This document shows, one piece after another, positions 40,122-48,862 of a stretch of DNA of 64,000 bases (within the stretch, counting starts at the first letter, position 1; every line of letters begins with the position of its first letter). A program made the translations under genes and the position numbers. The notes under the pieces were generated by a model. The model made no database searches, was not told where the DNA came from, and saw nothing but the letters and a program-made list of their open reading frames with translations. The DNA comes from Acidimicrobiia bacterium (lineage in GTDB: Bacteria > Actinomycetota > Acidimicrobiia > Acidimicrobiales > Bin134): contig JAJEGM010000020.1 in NCBI GenBank assembly GCA_022819825.1, positions 1 through 64,000 on the forward strand, given 5' to 3'.

Positions 40122-40910
40122 ATGGATGACCTCGATTTCACCGGCAAGACCGCCATCATCACCGGTGGCACCAAGGGGCTGGGCCGGGGGATGGCCACCC
40201 GCTTCCTAGCTGCGGGCGCCGATGTGGTGATCTGCGCCCGCCGCCCGCCGGAGGAGCCGGTGGCCTCCGATGGCCGAGAGGCGCGGTTCGTGGCCGCCGA
40301 CGTGCGGGATCCCGAGCAGATCGCTGGCGTGGTGGAGGCCGCCGTGGAACACACCGGGCGGGTCGACACCCTCATCAACAACGCTGGCGGCGCTCCCCCG
40401 GCCGAATCGGCCACGGTGTCACCCCGGTTCAACGAGAAGATCGTGGCCTTGAACCTGATGGCCCCGATGGCGTTCAGCCAGGCCGTGTATCCCGTGATGC
40501 AGAACCAGGACAGCGGCGGGGTGATCCTGAACATCTCGTCGGTGTCGGGCATCCGGCCCAATCCCATGGGGATCGCCTACGGGGCGGCCAAGGCCGGGCT
40601 GTTGAACCTAAGCGAGACGCTGGCGGTGGAGTGGGGGCCCAAGATCCGGGTGCTGACCGTGACGGTGGGGCTGATTGTGACTGATGATGCCTACCTCTAC
40701 TACGGCGACGAGGCGGGAATCGCCGCGGTGGGCGAGACCATCGCCTTGGGCCGCATGGGCCAGCCCGATGACGTGGCCGATGTGTGCCTGTTCTTGGCTT
40801 CGCCCATGGCCCGGTGGATGTCCGGGGCCAACATCAAGGTCCACGGCGGCGGGGAGAAGCCGGCCTATCTGGGCGTATCCACCGGCGAGGTGGCCGCTGA
40901 GGAAGGCTGA
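40122..40910 (+). CDS. SDR-family oxidoreductase divergent from ipdA
   Basis: A 262-residue classical SDR with TGGTKGLG for the cofactor, NNAG, NISSVSG for the catalytic Ser and YGAAK for the Tyr/Lys pair, so it should be active. Position next to the ipd run suggests it oxidises or reduces a hydroxyacyl intermediate of the same pathway, as SDRs of the mycobacterial KstR2 region do. It is followed after 10 nt by the metallo-beta-lactamase-fold gene. Confidence 0.85.
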   Translation: MDDLDFTGKTAIITGGTKGLGRGMATRFLAAGADVVICARRPPEEPVASDGREARFVAADVRDPEQIAGVVEAAVEHTGRVDTLINNAGGAPPAESATVSPRFNEKIVALNLMAPMAFSQAVYPVMQNQDSGGVILNISSVSGIRPNPMGIAYGAAKAGLLNLSETLAVEWGPKIRVLTVTVGLIVTDDAYLYYGDEAGIAAVGETIALGRMGQPDDVADVCLFLASPMARWMSGANIKVHGGGEKPAYLGVSTGEVAAEEG

Positions 40911-40920
40911 CTGCCCTGCC

Positions 40921-41823
40921 ATGGCGGTGAGCATCCCGTTTGTGACCGAGCCGGAGGTGGACTACGGCGCGGTGGTGGAGATGGCCCCCGGTCTGCGCCG
41001 GGTGGTGGCCAACAACCCGGGCAAGTTCACCTACCGGGGCACCGGCACTTACATCGTGGGCCAGGGCCGGGTGGCCATAGTCGATCCCGGCCCCGACGAC
41101 GCCGATCACATCTCAGCGGTGCTGGCCGCGGTGGACGGTGAGCAGGTGGAGGCCCTGCTCATCACCCACACTCACCGGGATCACTCCCCCGCTTCGCACG
41201 CGGTGTCCGAGACCACCGGTGCCCCGGCCTATGGTTTCGGCCCCCATCCGCCTGCTGATGACGACGACGGCAAGAGCGAAGAGAGGGGTGATCTCCGGTT
41301 TGCTCCCGATGAGGCGGTGGTCCACGGGGATGTGGTGGAGGGACCGGGTTGGAGCTTCGAGTGCCTGTACACCCCAGGCCACATCTCCAACCACATCGCC
41401 TACCGCTGGCGGGAAGCGGGCGGAGTGTTCACCGGCGATCACATCATGGGCTGGTCCACCACCATCGTCCCCCCGCCCGACGGCAACATGACCGACTACC
41501 TGGCCAGCCTGCGGCTCTTAGCCGAGTCCCCCGACGACCGGGTGTACTGGCCCACCCACGGCCCACCGGTCACCAAGCCCCACGCTCTGGTGGAGGCCCT
41601 ATATGCCCACCGCCTGGACCGGGAGCGCCAAATCCTGGAGTGCCTGGCCACCGGGCCGCAGACCATCACCGAGATGGTGAAAGTGATGTACGCCGACGTG
41701 GCCCCCGAGCTGCACGAGCCCGCGGCCCGCTCGGTGCTGGCCCATCTCATCGCCATGACAGGCGATGGCCGGGTAAACACCGACAGCGAGGCCACCGCCG
41801 AGGCGGTGTACTACCGGGAGTAG
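40921..41823 (+). CDS. Metallo-beta-lactamase-fold hydrolase, LACTB2-like
   Basis: A 300-residue MBL-fold protein. The metal site HTHRDH is within LLITHTHRDHSPAS, the third His is in YTPGHISNH, an Asp lies in FTGDHIMGW, and the last His in WPTHGP. A C-terminal winged-helix-like region (TITEMVKVMYADV, then HLIAMTGDGRV) is typical of the LACTB2 subgroup, whose members act as RNases or thioester hydrolases. In this catabolic setting a CoA-thioester or lactone hydrolase is more plausible. The start is ATG at 40921; the longer frame overlaps the SDR. Confidence 0.85.
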   Translation: MAVSIPFVTEPEVDYGAVVEMAPGLRRVVANNPGKFTYRGTGTYIVGQGRVAIVDPGPDDADHISAVLAAVDGEQVEALLITHTHRDHSPASHAVSETTGAPAYGFGPHPPADDDDGKSEERGDLRFAPDEAVVHGDVVEGPGWSFECLYTPGHISNHIAYRWREAGGVFTGDHIMGWSTTIVPPPDGNMTDYLASLRLLAESPDDRVYWPTHGPPVTKPHALVEALYAHRLDRERQILECLATGPQTITEMVKVMYADVAPELHEPAARSVLAHLIAMTGDGRVNTDSEATAEAVYYRE

Positions 41824-41864
41824 AAATACGGCGAGCGCTGCCGGCGCACCGTCGGGCTGTTCAA

Positions 41865-42560
41865 CTACGAGACGCTCGTTGAAGGCTCATTCAAATAGCA
41901 AGCAACCAGAGCCGACGCCACCTCGTCTTGCGCCTTCCCGAAGCCTTCACCTGTGTCGACCACCATCGCGTCCCTCACGACGTCCCGCAGCCCTTCAACT
42001 GAGATTTGGGAGGCGATGCATCTGGCCCGATCCATCGGCTCACCCTCCGCCATCAATACGTTGACCACAAAGTTCCGCCAGTCGACGCAGCCCAAAGCCA
42101 GATTCTCAAGATCAAACGCCTCTCGATCAGAAATGTCGAACCAGTCCCCGAACACAAACAAACCCGGTTGCTGGTATGCCTCAGCAAACGAGCCCGGATT
42201 GAGTCCCAGCTCGCCAAGCCGTTCGTCGGTGAATACGGCAAATGCTCCCTCGGCCAGGCAATTGATCTCCTGTCGCGTCATGTAGGTGGTGACCAGTTCG
42301 TCTTCCAAGACCAGCTTCGCAAACGTATCGGCCAGCTCTTGCCTATTTGACGCGGGCGGATCGCCATGTTCCCCCTGCTCACCAATCTCGGAGCCAGCGG
42401 CTTCGGCAGACGATGAGCCAGGGGCTTCAACCGCCTCAGTGGGTTGGACCGCGGGAGCCTGGGTTGCCGACACGGACGGTGCGCTGTCCTCGCTATCACT
42501 CGAGCAGGCCATCGCCATGAGAGCTACAAGGATTATCGGGAAGAACCAGCTTCGACGCAT
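41865..42560 (-). CDS. Secreted lipoprotein, paralogue of the cyclophilin lipoprotein
   Basis: A 231-residue lipoprotein. The signal peptide ends in LMAMAC, followed by SSDSEDSAP and a Pro/Ala/Glu-rich linker to about residue 70. The mature part has a repeated helical pattern with cysteines (NCLAEG, LGCVDWRNF, RCIASQIS, LVACYL). The same pattern occurs in the neighbouring 484-residue lipoprotein, so the two arose by duplication. No enzyme domain is visible. It follows the cyclophilin lipoprotein by 16 nt. Confidence 0.75.
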   Translation of the reverse strand: MRRSWFFPIILVALMAMACSSDSEDSAPSVSATQAPAVQPTEAVEAPGSSSAEAAGSEIGEQGEHGDPPASNRQELADTFAKLVLEDELVTTYMTRQEINCLAEGAFAVFTDERLGELGLNPGSFAEAYQQPGLFVFGDWFDISDREAFDLENLALGCVDWRNFVVNVLMAEGEPMDRARCIASQISVEGLRDVVRDAMVVDTGEGFGKAQDEVASALVACYLNEPSTSVS

Positions 42561-42576
42561 TAGGACGGGTTCCGGG

Positions 42577-44031
42577 TCAGCCGGATTCCTCGATTGTCAC
42601 TGAGTTGACGAACACCGGAGGCTCAGGGCCCCCACCCAGGGGATTGTCGGGCTGGTCCACGTGGCTGGCCAGAATAGCCTCAGCCACCGCCAGGCTCGCA
42701 TCATCCATCTGCCCGAACACCACGTAGGTGCCCTGGCTGTTGAGGAGGGCGGCGTTCTCGTTGACCGCGAAGAAGAACTGGGCGCTGGCGCTATCGGGCG
42801 CCGCGGTGCGGGCCATCACCAGCTGGCCCGGCTCATAGGTGAACCCCGAGCCCTCATCGGGAATGGTGTATCCCGGCCCGGGATCAGAAGGAGAATTCGT
42901 GTGCGGTGCCCCACCCTGGATAATGCCGATGCTCGGATCGGTGCGGAACAACAGCGTGTCGTCGTAATAGTGATGCCAGGCCAACACCGCGAAGTTGTTG
43001 GCCGTGACCGGCGTGTTCACTGTGTCGAGGGCGATCCGCAGCTCCCCCGCCGTGGTGTCGAACACCGCTGTGTACTGCTTGGCGAAGTCCAAGCACAGGG
43101 GATGGGGGCCGTCGAAGTACAGCACCGTGGGGCCGGATCCGTCATCAGGCGGGCACGCGCCCGACCCAAAAGTCGTGGTGGGAGAGGGATCCGGGATATC
43201 GAACCCCGAGCCGCCCATCGCCTCCAATTCCTCGGGAGTCAAGCACCGGTTCTGGAGCGCAAAGAGCTCTCCCATCATCTCCAAGGCTTCTTCCTCATCA
43301 GGTTCTTGGCCTGAGAGCATTATGTCGAGCACCTCATCGGGAATACCGTCGGCGATGCACCGGGCGCTCTGTTCAGAAAGTCCGTCTTCGGCAACGAACA
43401 GGTTGAACAACATCTCACGGGCATCGACACAGCTTTGGAATGCCTCTTGCACCTCGGCTTCGCTCAGTCCGAAGTCATCCTCTAGTTCAGTGATCAGAGC
43501 GCTCATCGCCACAGCCCTGATTCCCTCACTCGAGATTTCGGAGGCTATGCAGTTCGCTTGCTCCGGAGGGACACCATCCGCAGTGATCGCCGCCGCCATA
43601 AAGGCCCGCCAGTCGAGGCACTCGAGAGCAACATCCACAGTCGTGGCCGCCTCGTCATCGCTGATCCCGAAATGGTCGGCTAGCGAGAATGAGCCACCGC
43701 TCTCATACGCCGCAGCGACCGATGCCCCGTTCAGCCCCAACGTACCGAGCCGCTCATCGGAGAAGACGGCGGCTAGGCCGTCGGCCAAACAACGAACCTG
43801 ATCTTCATCTATGACGCTTGGACGCTCGTCGTCTTGCAACAGCGCCGTGACCACGGAGTCAGATAGCTCCTGCTGGGCGGTACTGAGCCCCTGTGAAGCC
43901 ATTGTCGGCGCCGCAGTGGGAGGCTCGGTGGCGGCGACCGGCGGAGCGCTGTCCTCGCTATCACTCGAGCAGGCGGCGGCGAACAGACACAGCGCCACCA
44001 CGGGAATCATTAGCTTCAACAAGCGCATCAC
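42577..44031 (-). CDS. Lipoprotein with Cys-patterned modules and cyclophilin domain
   Basis: A 484-residue lipoprotein. The signal peptide ends in CLFAAAC, then SSDSEDSAPP. Residues about 60-260 hold three helical modules with recurring Cys patterns (RCLADG, LECLDWRAF, NCIASEIS, SCVDARE, RCIADGIP, RCLTPEE). The C-terminal third (about 300-480) is a cyclophilin-type peptidyl-prolyl isomerase: NNFAVLAWHHYYDDTLLFRTD, IQGGAP, GQLVMARTAAPDSASAQFFF and VVFGQM. It would assist folding outside the membrane, with the modules as possible docking parts. A good AAGGAG site precedes the ATG. Confidence 0.85.
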   Translation of the reverse strand: MMRLLKLMIPVVALCLFAAACSSDSEDSAPPVAATEPPTAAPTMASQGLSTAQQELSDSVVTALLQDDERPSVIDEDQVRCLADGLAAVFSDERLGTLGLNGASVAAAYESGGSFSLADHFGISDDEAATTVDVALECLDWRAFMAAAITADGVPPEQANCIASEISSEGIRAVAMSALITELEDDFGLSEAEVQEAFQSCVDAREMLFNLFVAEDGLSEQSARCIADGIPDEVLDIMLSGQEPDEEEALEMMGELFALQNRCLTPEELEAMGGSGFDIPDPSPTTTFGSGACPPDDGSGPTVLYFDGPHPLCLDFAKQYTAVFDTTAGELRIALDTVNTPVTANNFAVLAWHHYYDDTLLFRTDPSIGIIQGGAPHTNSPSDPGPGYTIPDEGSGFTYEPGQLVMARTAAPDSASAQFFFAVNENAALLNSQGTYVVFGQMDDASLAVAEAILASHVDQPDNPLGGGPEPPVFVNSVTIEESG

Positions 44032-44171
44032 GGCGCTCTCCTTCCTGTCGGACAGCCCTCGATGGCCATCACCGGATGGTCAATGCCCGAGCGTTGCCGC
44101 TGCCCCGTCCTTCTACGACGCCCGGAGGTCGCAGAGGGTTCCCCCTACTGCGATCGTTAGAATCTCGACCC

Positions 44172-45311
44172 TCAAGCTACCGCCCCCATAGCCCGGAGCG
44201 TGGCCACCTCCCCGGTGGAATACCCCAACTCGGCCAGCACAGCATCAGTGTCGGCGCCTGCCGGTTGCGACGCTGTGGCGGGCTCGGAGGGCGTGCCCTC
44301 GAATCGGGGGGCGGGGCGGGGCTGGTTGACGCCGTCGAACTGGAAGAACACATCGCGGGCCATGGCGTGGGGATGGGCCGGGGTCTGGCCCATGGTCAGC
44401 ACCGGGGTAACGCAGGCGTCGGTGCCGTCGAACACGGCCATCCACTCTTCCAGGGTGCGGGTGGCGATGATTTTCCCCACTCGCTGCTTCATCTCCGGCC
44501 ACCGGTCCCGGTCCATCTGGTTGGGAAGGTCGTCGGCGTCGGCCAGGCCGATCCCGGCCATGAACTCGGCATGGAACTGGGGCTCGATGGCCCCCACCGC
44601 CAACCATTTCCCGTCGGCGGTGCCATAAACCTCGTAGAAGTAGGCCCCGGAGTCCAGGAAATTTGCCCCGTATTCGTCGGTCCAGAACCCGCTGGCGTGG
44701 GCTGCGTACAGGGGTGACAGCAAGTAGGCGGCGCCGTCCACCATGGCGGCATCGACAACCTGGCCGTCGCCGCCCCGAGCCACCTCCAGCAATGCGGCCA
44801 CCATGCCCAGCGCCAGGAACACCGAGCCGCCTCCGAAGTCGCCGATGAGGTTGAGCGGAACCGATGGGGGCTGTCCTGTCCGTCCGATGTGGGCCAGCGG
44901 GCCAGCCAGGGAGATGTAGTTGATGTCGTGGCCAGCCCTATCGGCCATCGGACCTGATTGCCCCCAACCGGTCATCCGTCCATAGACCAGCTTGGGATTG
45001 CGGGCCAGACACGCATCGGGGCCTACGCCGAGGCGCTCGGCCACACCGGCCCGGAAGCCTTCGAAAAGCCCGTCGGACGACTCGACCAAACGGAGGACCG
45101 CCTCCACTCCCTCAGGCTGCTTCAGGTTGAAAGCCACGGTGCGTTTGCCCCGCTCCATGGGACCCGACTGCGAGGCCACAGGGTTGCCCGAGCCGCCCAC
45201 CCGGTCAACCCGGATGACCTCGGCGCCCATGTCCGACAGCATCATGCCGGCAAACGGGGTCGGCCCGATACCGGCCAGTTCGATGATGCGCATTCCCTTT
45301 AGCGGACCCAT
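44172..45311 (-). CDS. mcr: Alpha-methylacyl-CoA racemase-like family III protein
   Basis: A 379-residue family III CoA-transferase-fold protein that matches alpha-methylacyl-CoA racemase (Mcr/AMACR). H128 in AGHDINY and D158 in LIGDFGGG align with the catalytic His126/Asp156 of the mycobacterial enzyme, and the fold start IIELAGIGPTPFAGMMLSDMG is typical. It would invert the 2-methyl centre of branched acyl-CoAs, as needed for sterol side chains and pristanic acid. The start ATG lies 6 nt after TACCGT. Confidence 0.85.
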   Translation of the reverse strand: MGPLKGMRIIELAGIGPTPFAGMMLSDMGAEVIRVDRVGGSGNPVASQSGPMERGKRTVAFNLKQPEGVEAVLRLVESSDGLFEGFRAGVAERLGVGPDACLARNPKLVYGRMTGWGQSGPMADRAGHDINYISLAGPLAHIGRTGQPPSVPLNLIGDFGGGSVFLALGMVAALLEVARGGDGQVVDAAMVDGAAYLLSPLYAAHASGFWTDEYGANFLDSGAYFYEVYGTADGKWLAVGAIEPQFHAEFMAGIGLADADDLPNQMDRDRWPEMKQRVGKIIATRTLEEWMAVFDGTDACVTPVLTMGQTPAHPHAMARDVFFQFDGVNQPRPAPRFEGTPSEPATASQPAGADTDAVLAELGYSTGEVATLRAMGAVA

Positions 45312-45316
45312 GGCCC

Positions 45317-45323
45317 TACGGTA
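45317..45323. promoter_or_regulatory. Overlapping divergent -10 boxes between mcr and an SDR
   Basis: Minus TACCGT (45318-45323, 6 nt from the mcr ATG) and plus TACGGT (45317-45322) overlap almost completely. The SDR at 45362 would then have a leader of about 33 nt with an AAAGG ribosome site. Confidence 0.5.
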
Positions 45324-45361
45324 TGCCTGCGAGCCGGAGCGACCGAAAGGCAGAGACCCAG

Positions 45362-46180
45362 ATGAGCGCCAATGATCGAAAGACCGCCTTGGTCACCGGG
45401 GCCAGCCGGGGAATCGGAAAGGGCAGCGCCATCGCGTTGGCTCGGGCCGGCTTTGACGTGGCTGTGTCGGCCCGAACCCTGGTGGACGGTGCAGGACGGG
45501 ACATGTACGACCCCAACCTCACCATTCCCGGCGGACTCGACACCACCGTGGCCGCCATCGAAGCCGAGGGCCAGCAAGGAGTTGCGTTCACCATGGACTT
45601 GTTGGACCGAGAAAGCATCACGGCATGCATCGATGGGGCGCTGGAGCACTTCGGCCATCTCGATGTGCTGGTGAACAACGCCATCTACCAGGGCAAAGTG
45701 AGCATGACCCCGTTCCTGGACCTGGAAGAGCCCGAGGTTCACAAGCTGTTCGAGGGAAACGTGTTCGCCCAGATGGCGATCACTGAGCGGGTGCTGGCCG
45801 CGATGGTGGAGCAGGGCTCTGGAACCATCGTGAACATGATCTCCGCCTCGGCCTACACCGACCCGCCCGGCCCCATCGGCAAAGGCGGCTGGGGCATGGC
45901 CTACGCCATGAGCAAGGGTGCGTTCACCCGCATGACCCCGCACATCCACGTGGAGCACGGCCCCGACGGCATCCGGTGCTTCAGCATCGACCCCGGTTAT
46001 GTGATCACCGAAGCCGCCCGGGCCCGCAACACCGCGGGATCGTTCCCGTACCCCGGCGGAGAGCCGGCCACTATCGGCGCAGTGGTGGCCTGGCTGGCTA
46101 CGTCCCCCGACGCCGACGAGCACTTAGGCGGCATCGTGTACGCCCAAAGCGAGTTCAAAAAGCGAGGCCTGTCGGCGTGA
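45362..46180 (+). CDS. SDR-family oxidoreductase
   Basis: A 272-residue SDR. The cofactor loop TGASRGIG and the catalytic YAMSK are present, with Ser in NMISASA. The NNAG motif is NNAI, and a longer loop (VDGAGRDMYDPNLTIPGGLD) follows the second strand; this subgroup is common in actinobacterial catabolic clusters. It overlaps the alcohol dehydrogenase gene by 4 nt (GTGA), so the two probably act in consecutive steps. The start is ATG at 45362, because the upstream frame would begin inside the -10 region. Confidence 0.82.
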   Translation: MSANDRKTALVTGASRGIGKGSAIALARAGFDVAVSARTLVDGAGRDMYDPNLTIPGGLDTTVAAIEAEGQQGVAFTMDLLDRESITACIDGALEHFGHLDVLVNNAIYQGKVSMTPFLDLEEPEVHKLFEGNVFAQMAITERVLAAMVEQGSGTIVNMISASAYTDPPGPIGKGGWGMAYAMSKGAFTRMTPHIHVEHGPDGIRCFSIDPGYVITEAARARNTAGSFPYPGGEPATIGAVVAWLATSPDADEHLGGIVYAQSEFKKRGLSA

Positions 46181-47133
46181 GAGCGGTACGCCACACGCCC
46201 GAGGGCATCCGCCCGGTGGAGGTGCCGGTGCCCACCAAGGTGGCGGTGGGCGGCGCCGAGGGAGTGCGGATCCGGCCTCGCTCGGTGGGCATCTGCCAGA
46301 CCGACCTGAACATGGTGGGCTTCGGACCAAGGGAGATGACCTACGGCCACGAGTTCGCCGGGGTGCTGGACGACGGAACCCCGGTGGCGATTGAGCCGAT
46401 GGTGCCCTGCGGCGTCTGCGAGTTCTGCGGAATGGGCGACTACCACTGGTGCGAGAAGTCGCACGAGATGATCGCCGGAGTGGCCTTCGACGGCGGCATG
46501 GCCGACGAGATCCTGCTTCCCGAGCGGTGCCTGGTGCGCCTGCCCCACGGGTTGGACGTGGCCAACGCCTGCTTGTGCGAGCCGCTGGCAGTGAACATCC
46601 ACAGCCTGATGCTGGGGCGGTTGGAGAGCCGCCACCGGGTGGCTGTCGTGGGCCCTGGCATCACCGGATTCGGCTTGTTGGGCGGGGCCGCCGCCCGCTG
46701 GCGGGGCTGTGTGGTGGATGTAGAGCCGGACCACGACTTGCACGCCGAAGCCGCCGAGCATATGGGCCTGGGGGTGGGGTTGTCGGGCACCTACGACGTG
46801 GTCATCGAAGGCGACGGATCGGAGCGCTCCATCACCCGTTCTGCCGAGGTGGCCCGCCCGGGAGGAACGGTGCTGCTGGTGGCCGGCTACTACCAGAACA
46901 AACTGTTCGAGGTGCTGCCCTGGGTGCTCAAGGAGCTGACCGCGGTGTGGGGAACGTTCTACGGCCACCACGGCGCGGGCCGGGCCTTCGACTCCGCCGC
47001 CGCGCTGCTGGCCCACCGCCCTGAGATCGCCGAGGCCATGATCACGCAACGCTTCCCCCTCGACGCCGCCGGCGAGGCCTTCGCCCTGGCGGCCAGCGAC
47101 ACCCCCACCCTCAAGGTGGTTGTGGAGCCTTGA
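46177..47133 (+). CDS. Zinc-binding alcohol dehydrogenase, MDR family
   Basis: A 318-residue medium-chain dehydrogenase/reductase. The catalytic zinc ligands are Cys in GICQTD and His-Glu in YGHEF; the structural zinc site is PCGVCEFCGMGDYHWCEKS with four Cys. The Rossmann part begins VAVVGPGITGFGLLGG, a slightly unusual GxGxxG. Slightly short for the family (usually 330-370). It would oxidise an alcohol or reduce an aldehyde with NAD(P). The start is GTG at 46177, coupled to the SDR. Confidence 0.85.
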   Translation: MRAVRHTPEGIRPVEVPVPTKVAVGGAEGVRIRPRSVGICQTDLNMVGFGPREMTYGHEFAGVLDDGTPVAIEPMVPCGVCEFCGMGDYHWCEKSHEMIAGVAFDGGMADEILLPERCLVRLPHGLDVANACLCEPLAVNIHSLMLGRLESRHRVAVVGPGITGFGLLGGAAARWRGCVVDVEPDHDLHAEAAEHMGLGVGLSGTYDVVIEGDGSERSITRSAEVARPGGTVLLVAGYYQNKLFEVLPWVLKELTAVWGTFYGHHGAGRAFDSAAALLAHRPEIAEAMITQRFPLDAAGEAFALAASDTPTLKVVVEP

Positions 47134-47139
47134 TTGGGA

Positions 47140-47886
47140 TCAGGCCAGAAAAGAGGCCCGCAAGCGCTCGATGGTTTGGGGCTTGACTCCAAACTCGAGG
47201 GCGTAACCCTCAAGACCGCCCCACCGGTCGTCGACGATGTCCAATAGCTCGGTGATGGCGCTGATGGGGGCATTGGTTATGTCGTCGGGCAGCTTCGCCC
47301 ACACTTTGGCCATTTCGGGCAACTCGGCCAAGGACCGTTCTCGGATTGCTGGCACCGCGGGAGCGGTAGCCGCGTAGTCGCCCACTATGTCTTGGCGACT
47401 TACCCCGGCCAATCCCAGAATCATCGCAGCCAGACAGCCAGTCCGGTCCTTGCCTGCCATGCAGAAAAATGCAGTCGGCCAAAGGTCGGGATCGGCCACC
47501 ACTTCGATTGCTGCGGCGAACCGCTCTCCCCCGCTGCTGATCATGTTCTCGTAGAGCTGGCCAAATGAGCGGTTCGCCATGTCGGGATCGGGGCGCTCAT
47601 AGGTGTGCATGGTCCGGTCGGTGGTTCCCACGTGGCGCTCGACGATGCCCAGGGTCGGATTGAGCACCCCAACCCGCTCCCGCTCGTCGTTTGCCCGCAA
47701 GTCCACGGCGGTGCGGACACCCAACCGGCCTGCTATAACCTCGGCGTCCGCCGGGCTTAGGCGGTGCAGTGAGTCAGCCCGGAACAGGACTCCCCACTTG
47801 GTGGTGCCGCCCAATGAGCTGGCGTAGCCGCCCAGGTCTCGGAAGTTCACGCACCCTTCCAGAGGGATGCGCCGCTGATGGTTCAT
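47140..47886 (-). CDS. Tyrosine-specific protein phosphatase (Y_phosphatase3 type)
   Basis: A 248-residue phosphatase of the PtpB/LipA-like group. The N-terminal NFRDLGG is the family signature, and the active-site loop CMAGKDRTG has the Cys, Lys-Asp and Arg of dual-specificity phosphatases that also act on phosphoinositides. No signal peptide is visible. The start is ATG at 47886, with TTGGAG just upstream; the longer frame lies in the promoter region of the divergent gene. It is convergent with the alcohol dehydrogenase gene, only 6 nt apart. Confidence 0.85.
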   Translation of the reverse strand: MNHQRRIPLEGCVNFRDLGGYASSLGGTTKWGVLFRADSLHRLSPADAEVIAGRLGVRTAVDLRANDERERVGVLNPTLGIVERHVGTTDRTMHTYERPDPDMANRSFGQLYENMISSGGERFAAAIEVVADPDLWPTAFFCMAGKDRTGCLAAMILGLAGVSRQDIVGDYAATAPAVPAIRERSLAELPEMAKVWAKLPDDITNAPISAITELLDIVDDRWGGLEGYALEFGVKPQTIERLRASFLA

Positions 47887-47933
47887 TGCTCCAATTTCCC
47901 GTCTTCCCTCCGGCCCGCAATCTAGGACACCAC

Positions 47934-47939
47934 TAGCGT
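47934..47939 (+). promoter_or_regulatory. -10 box TAGCGT of the small barrel-protein pair
   Basis: TAGCGT lies 6 nt before the GTG at 47946. Confidence 0.5.
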
Positions 47940-47945
47940 GAGGGC

Positions 47946-48284
47946 GTGGTCGGGAAGATTCACGTCTTGGACGAGCTGACCGTCGAGCCCGGACGGCTAG
48001 ACGAGGTGCGTCGGTTGATGACCGAGGGCTACATGGCGGGGGCCAAAGCGCGGGGCATGACGTTGGAGCAAACTTGGCTGACCCCGCCAATTGAGCTGTT
48101 CGACCAGCCCAACACACTGGTGTACTTGTGGTCGGTGCCTGATGCGGCGGCGTGGTGGGCGATGCGGGGCGCCGCCGGGCGAGACCCAGGTGTCAGCGAA
48201 TTCTGGGCCGAAGTCGACGCCCTCTGCGTGGAGCGACAACGACGGTTTCTGGTGGACGATCAGATTGGCGAGGAGGAAGAGTGA
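47946..48284 (+). CDS. Small protein, probable dimeric alpha-beta barrel fold
   Basis: A 112-residue protein with strand-helix-helix-strand pattern (KIHVLDELTVEPGRLDEVRRLMTEGY, then TLVYLWSVPDAAAWWAMRG) that resembles ferredoxin-like alpha-beta barrel proteins such as NIPSNAP or Dabb types. No catalytic residues can be named. It is coupled to the next gene by a GTGA overlap, which encodes a second protein of similar kind; the two may form one enzyme or a heterodimer. Confidence 0.6.
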   Translation: MVGKIHVLDELTVEPGRLDEVRRLMTEGYMAGAKARGMTLEQTWLTPPIELFDQPNTLVYLWSVPDAAAWWAMRGAAGRDPGVSEFWAEVDALCVERQRRFLVDDQIGEEEE

Positions 48285-48862
48285 GCCGAACGCTGGCACT
48301 GGTGACCCTGCTCGAAGGCGCCGATCCTTCTCGGGTGGCCGAATTGGAATCGGCGGCGGTGCTGGGCAAACACCTGCCGGGCACGGTGGGCGGCGGCCAC
48401 TACACCTGGGACGGAATCGACGATCCGGTCCCGCCCGGCTTTGAGGACGTGGCCGATGTCGATTTGGTCGAGCTGGAACTCATCGACGGTTCGCTGGCCG
48501 ATCCCGATTTCGCCGGGGAGATCAAGCGCACCCTCCTGCTTCGGGTCGAGCCCGACGCCCCGGCCGATTCGGTGGCTGCATTCGAACGGGACCTCATGGC
48601 CATGCCCGACCACATCCCGGCCATCGTGAACTGGACCCTCAGCCGAGTTGTCGGCCCATCGGGCACCCGGTGGACCCACAGCTGGGAGCAGGAGTACTGC
48701 ACCCTTGACGGGCTCAAGGTGGACTACATGATGAGCCCCCACCACTGGGGCCTCATCGACGGGTGGTTCGATCCCGAGATGCCCCGGCAGATCGTGGACC
48801 TCGAGCTGGCCCACGTCTATCACCCCACCGACCGCTCTGTTCTGGCCGCTGCTCTCGGTTAG
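48281..48862 (+). CDS. Dabb-like alpha-beta barrel protein
   Basis: A 193-residue protein with two halves. The first (LALVTLLEGADPSRVAELESA) and the second (IKRTLLLRVEPDAPADSVAAFERDLMAMPDHIPAIVNWTLSRV, landmark LMAMPDHIPAI) look like stress-responsive A/B barrel (Dabb) modules, followed by WTHSWEQEYCTLDGL, typical of Dabb C-termini. Function unknown; some family members are cyclases or decarboxylases. AGGAGGAA precedes the GTG start. It ends overlapping the convergent ipdF-like gene by 4 nt. Confidence 0.65.
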   Translation: MSRTLALVTLLEGADPSRVAELESAAVLGKHLPGTVGGGHYTWDGIDDPVPPGFEDVADVDLVELELIDGSLADPDFAGEIKRTLLLRVEPDAPADSVAAFERDLMAMPDHIPAIVNWTLSRVVGPSGTRWTHSWEQEYCTLDGLKVDYMMSPHHWGLIDGWFDPEMPRQIVDLELAHVYHPTDRSVLAAALG

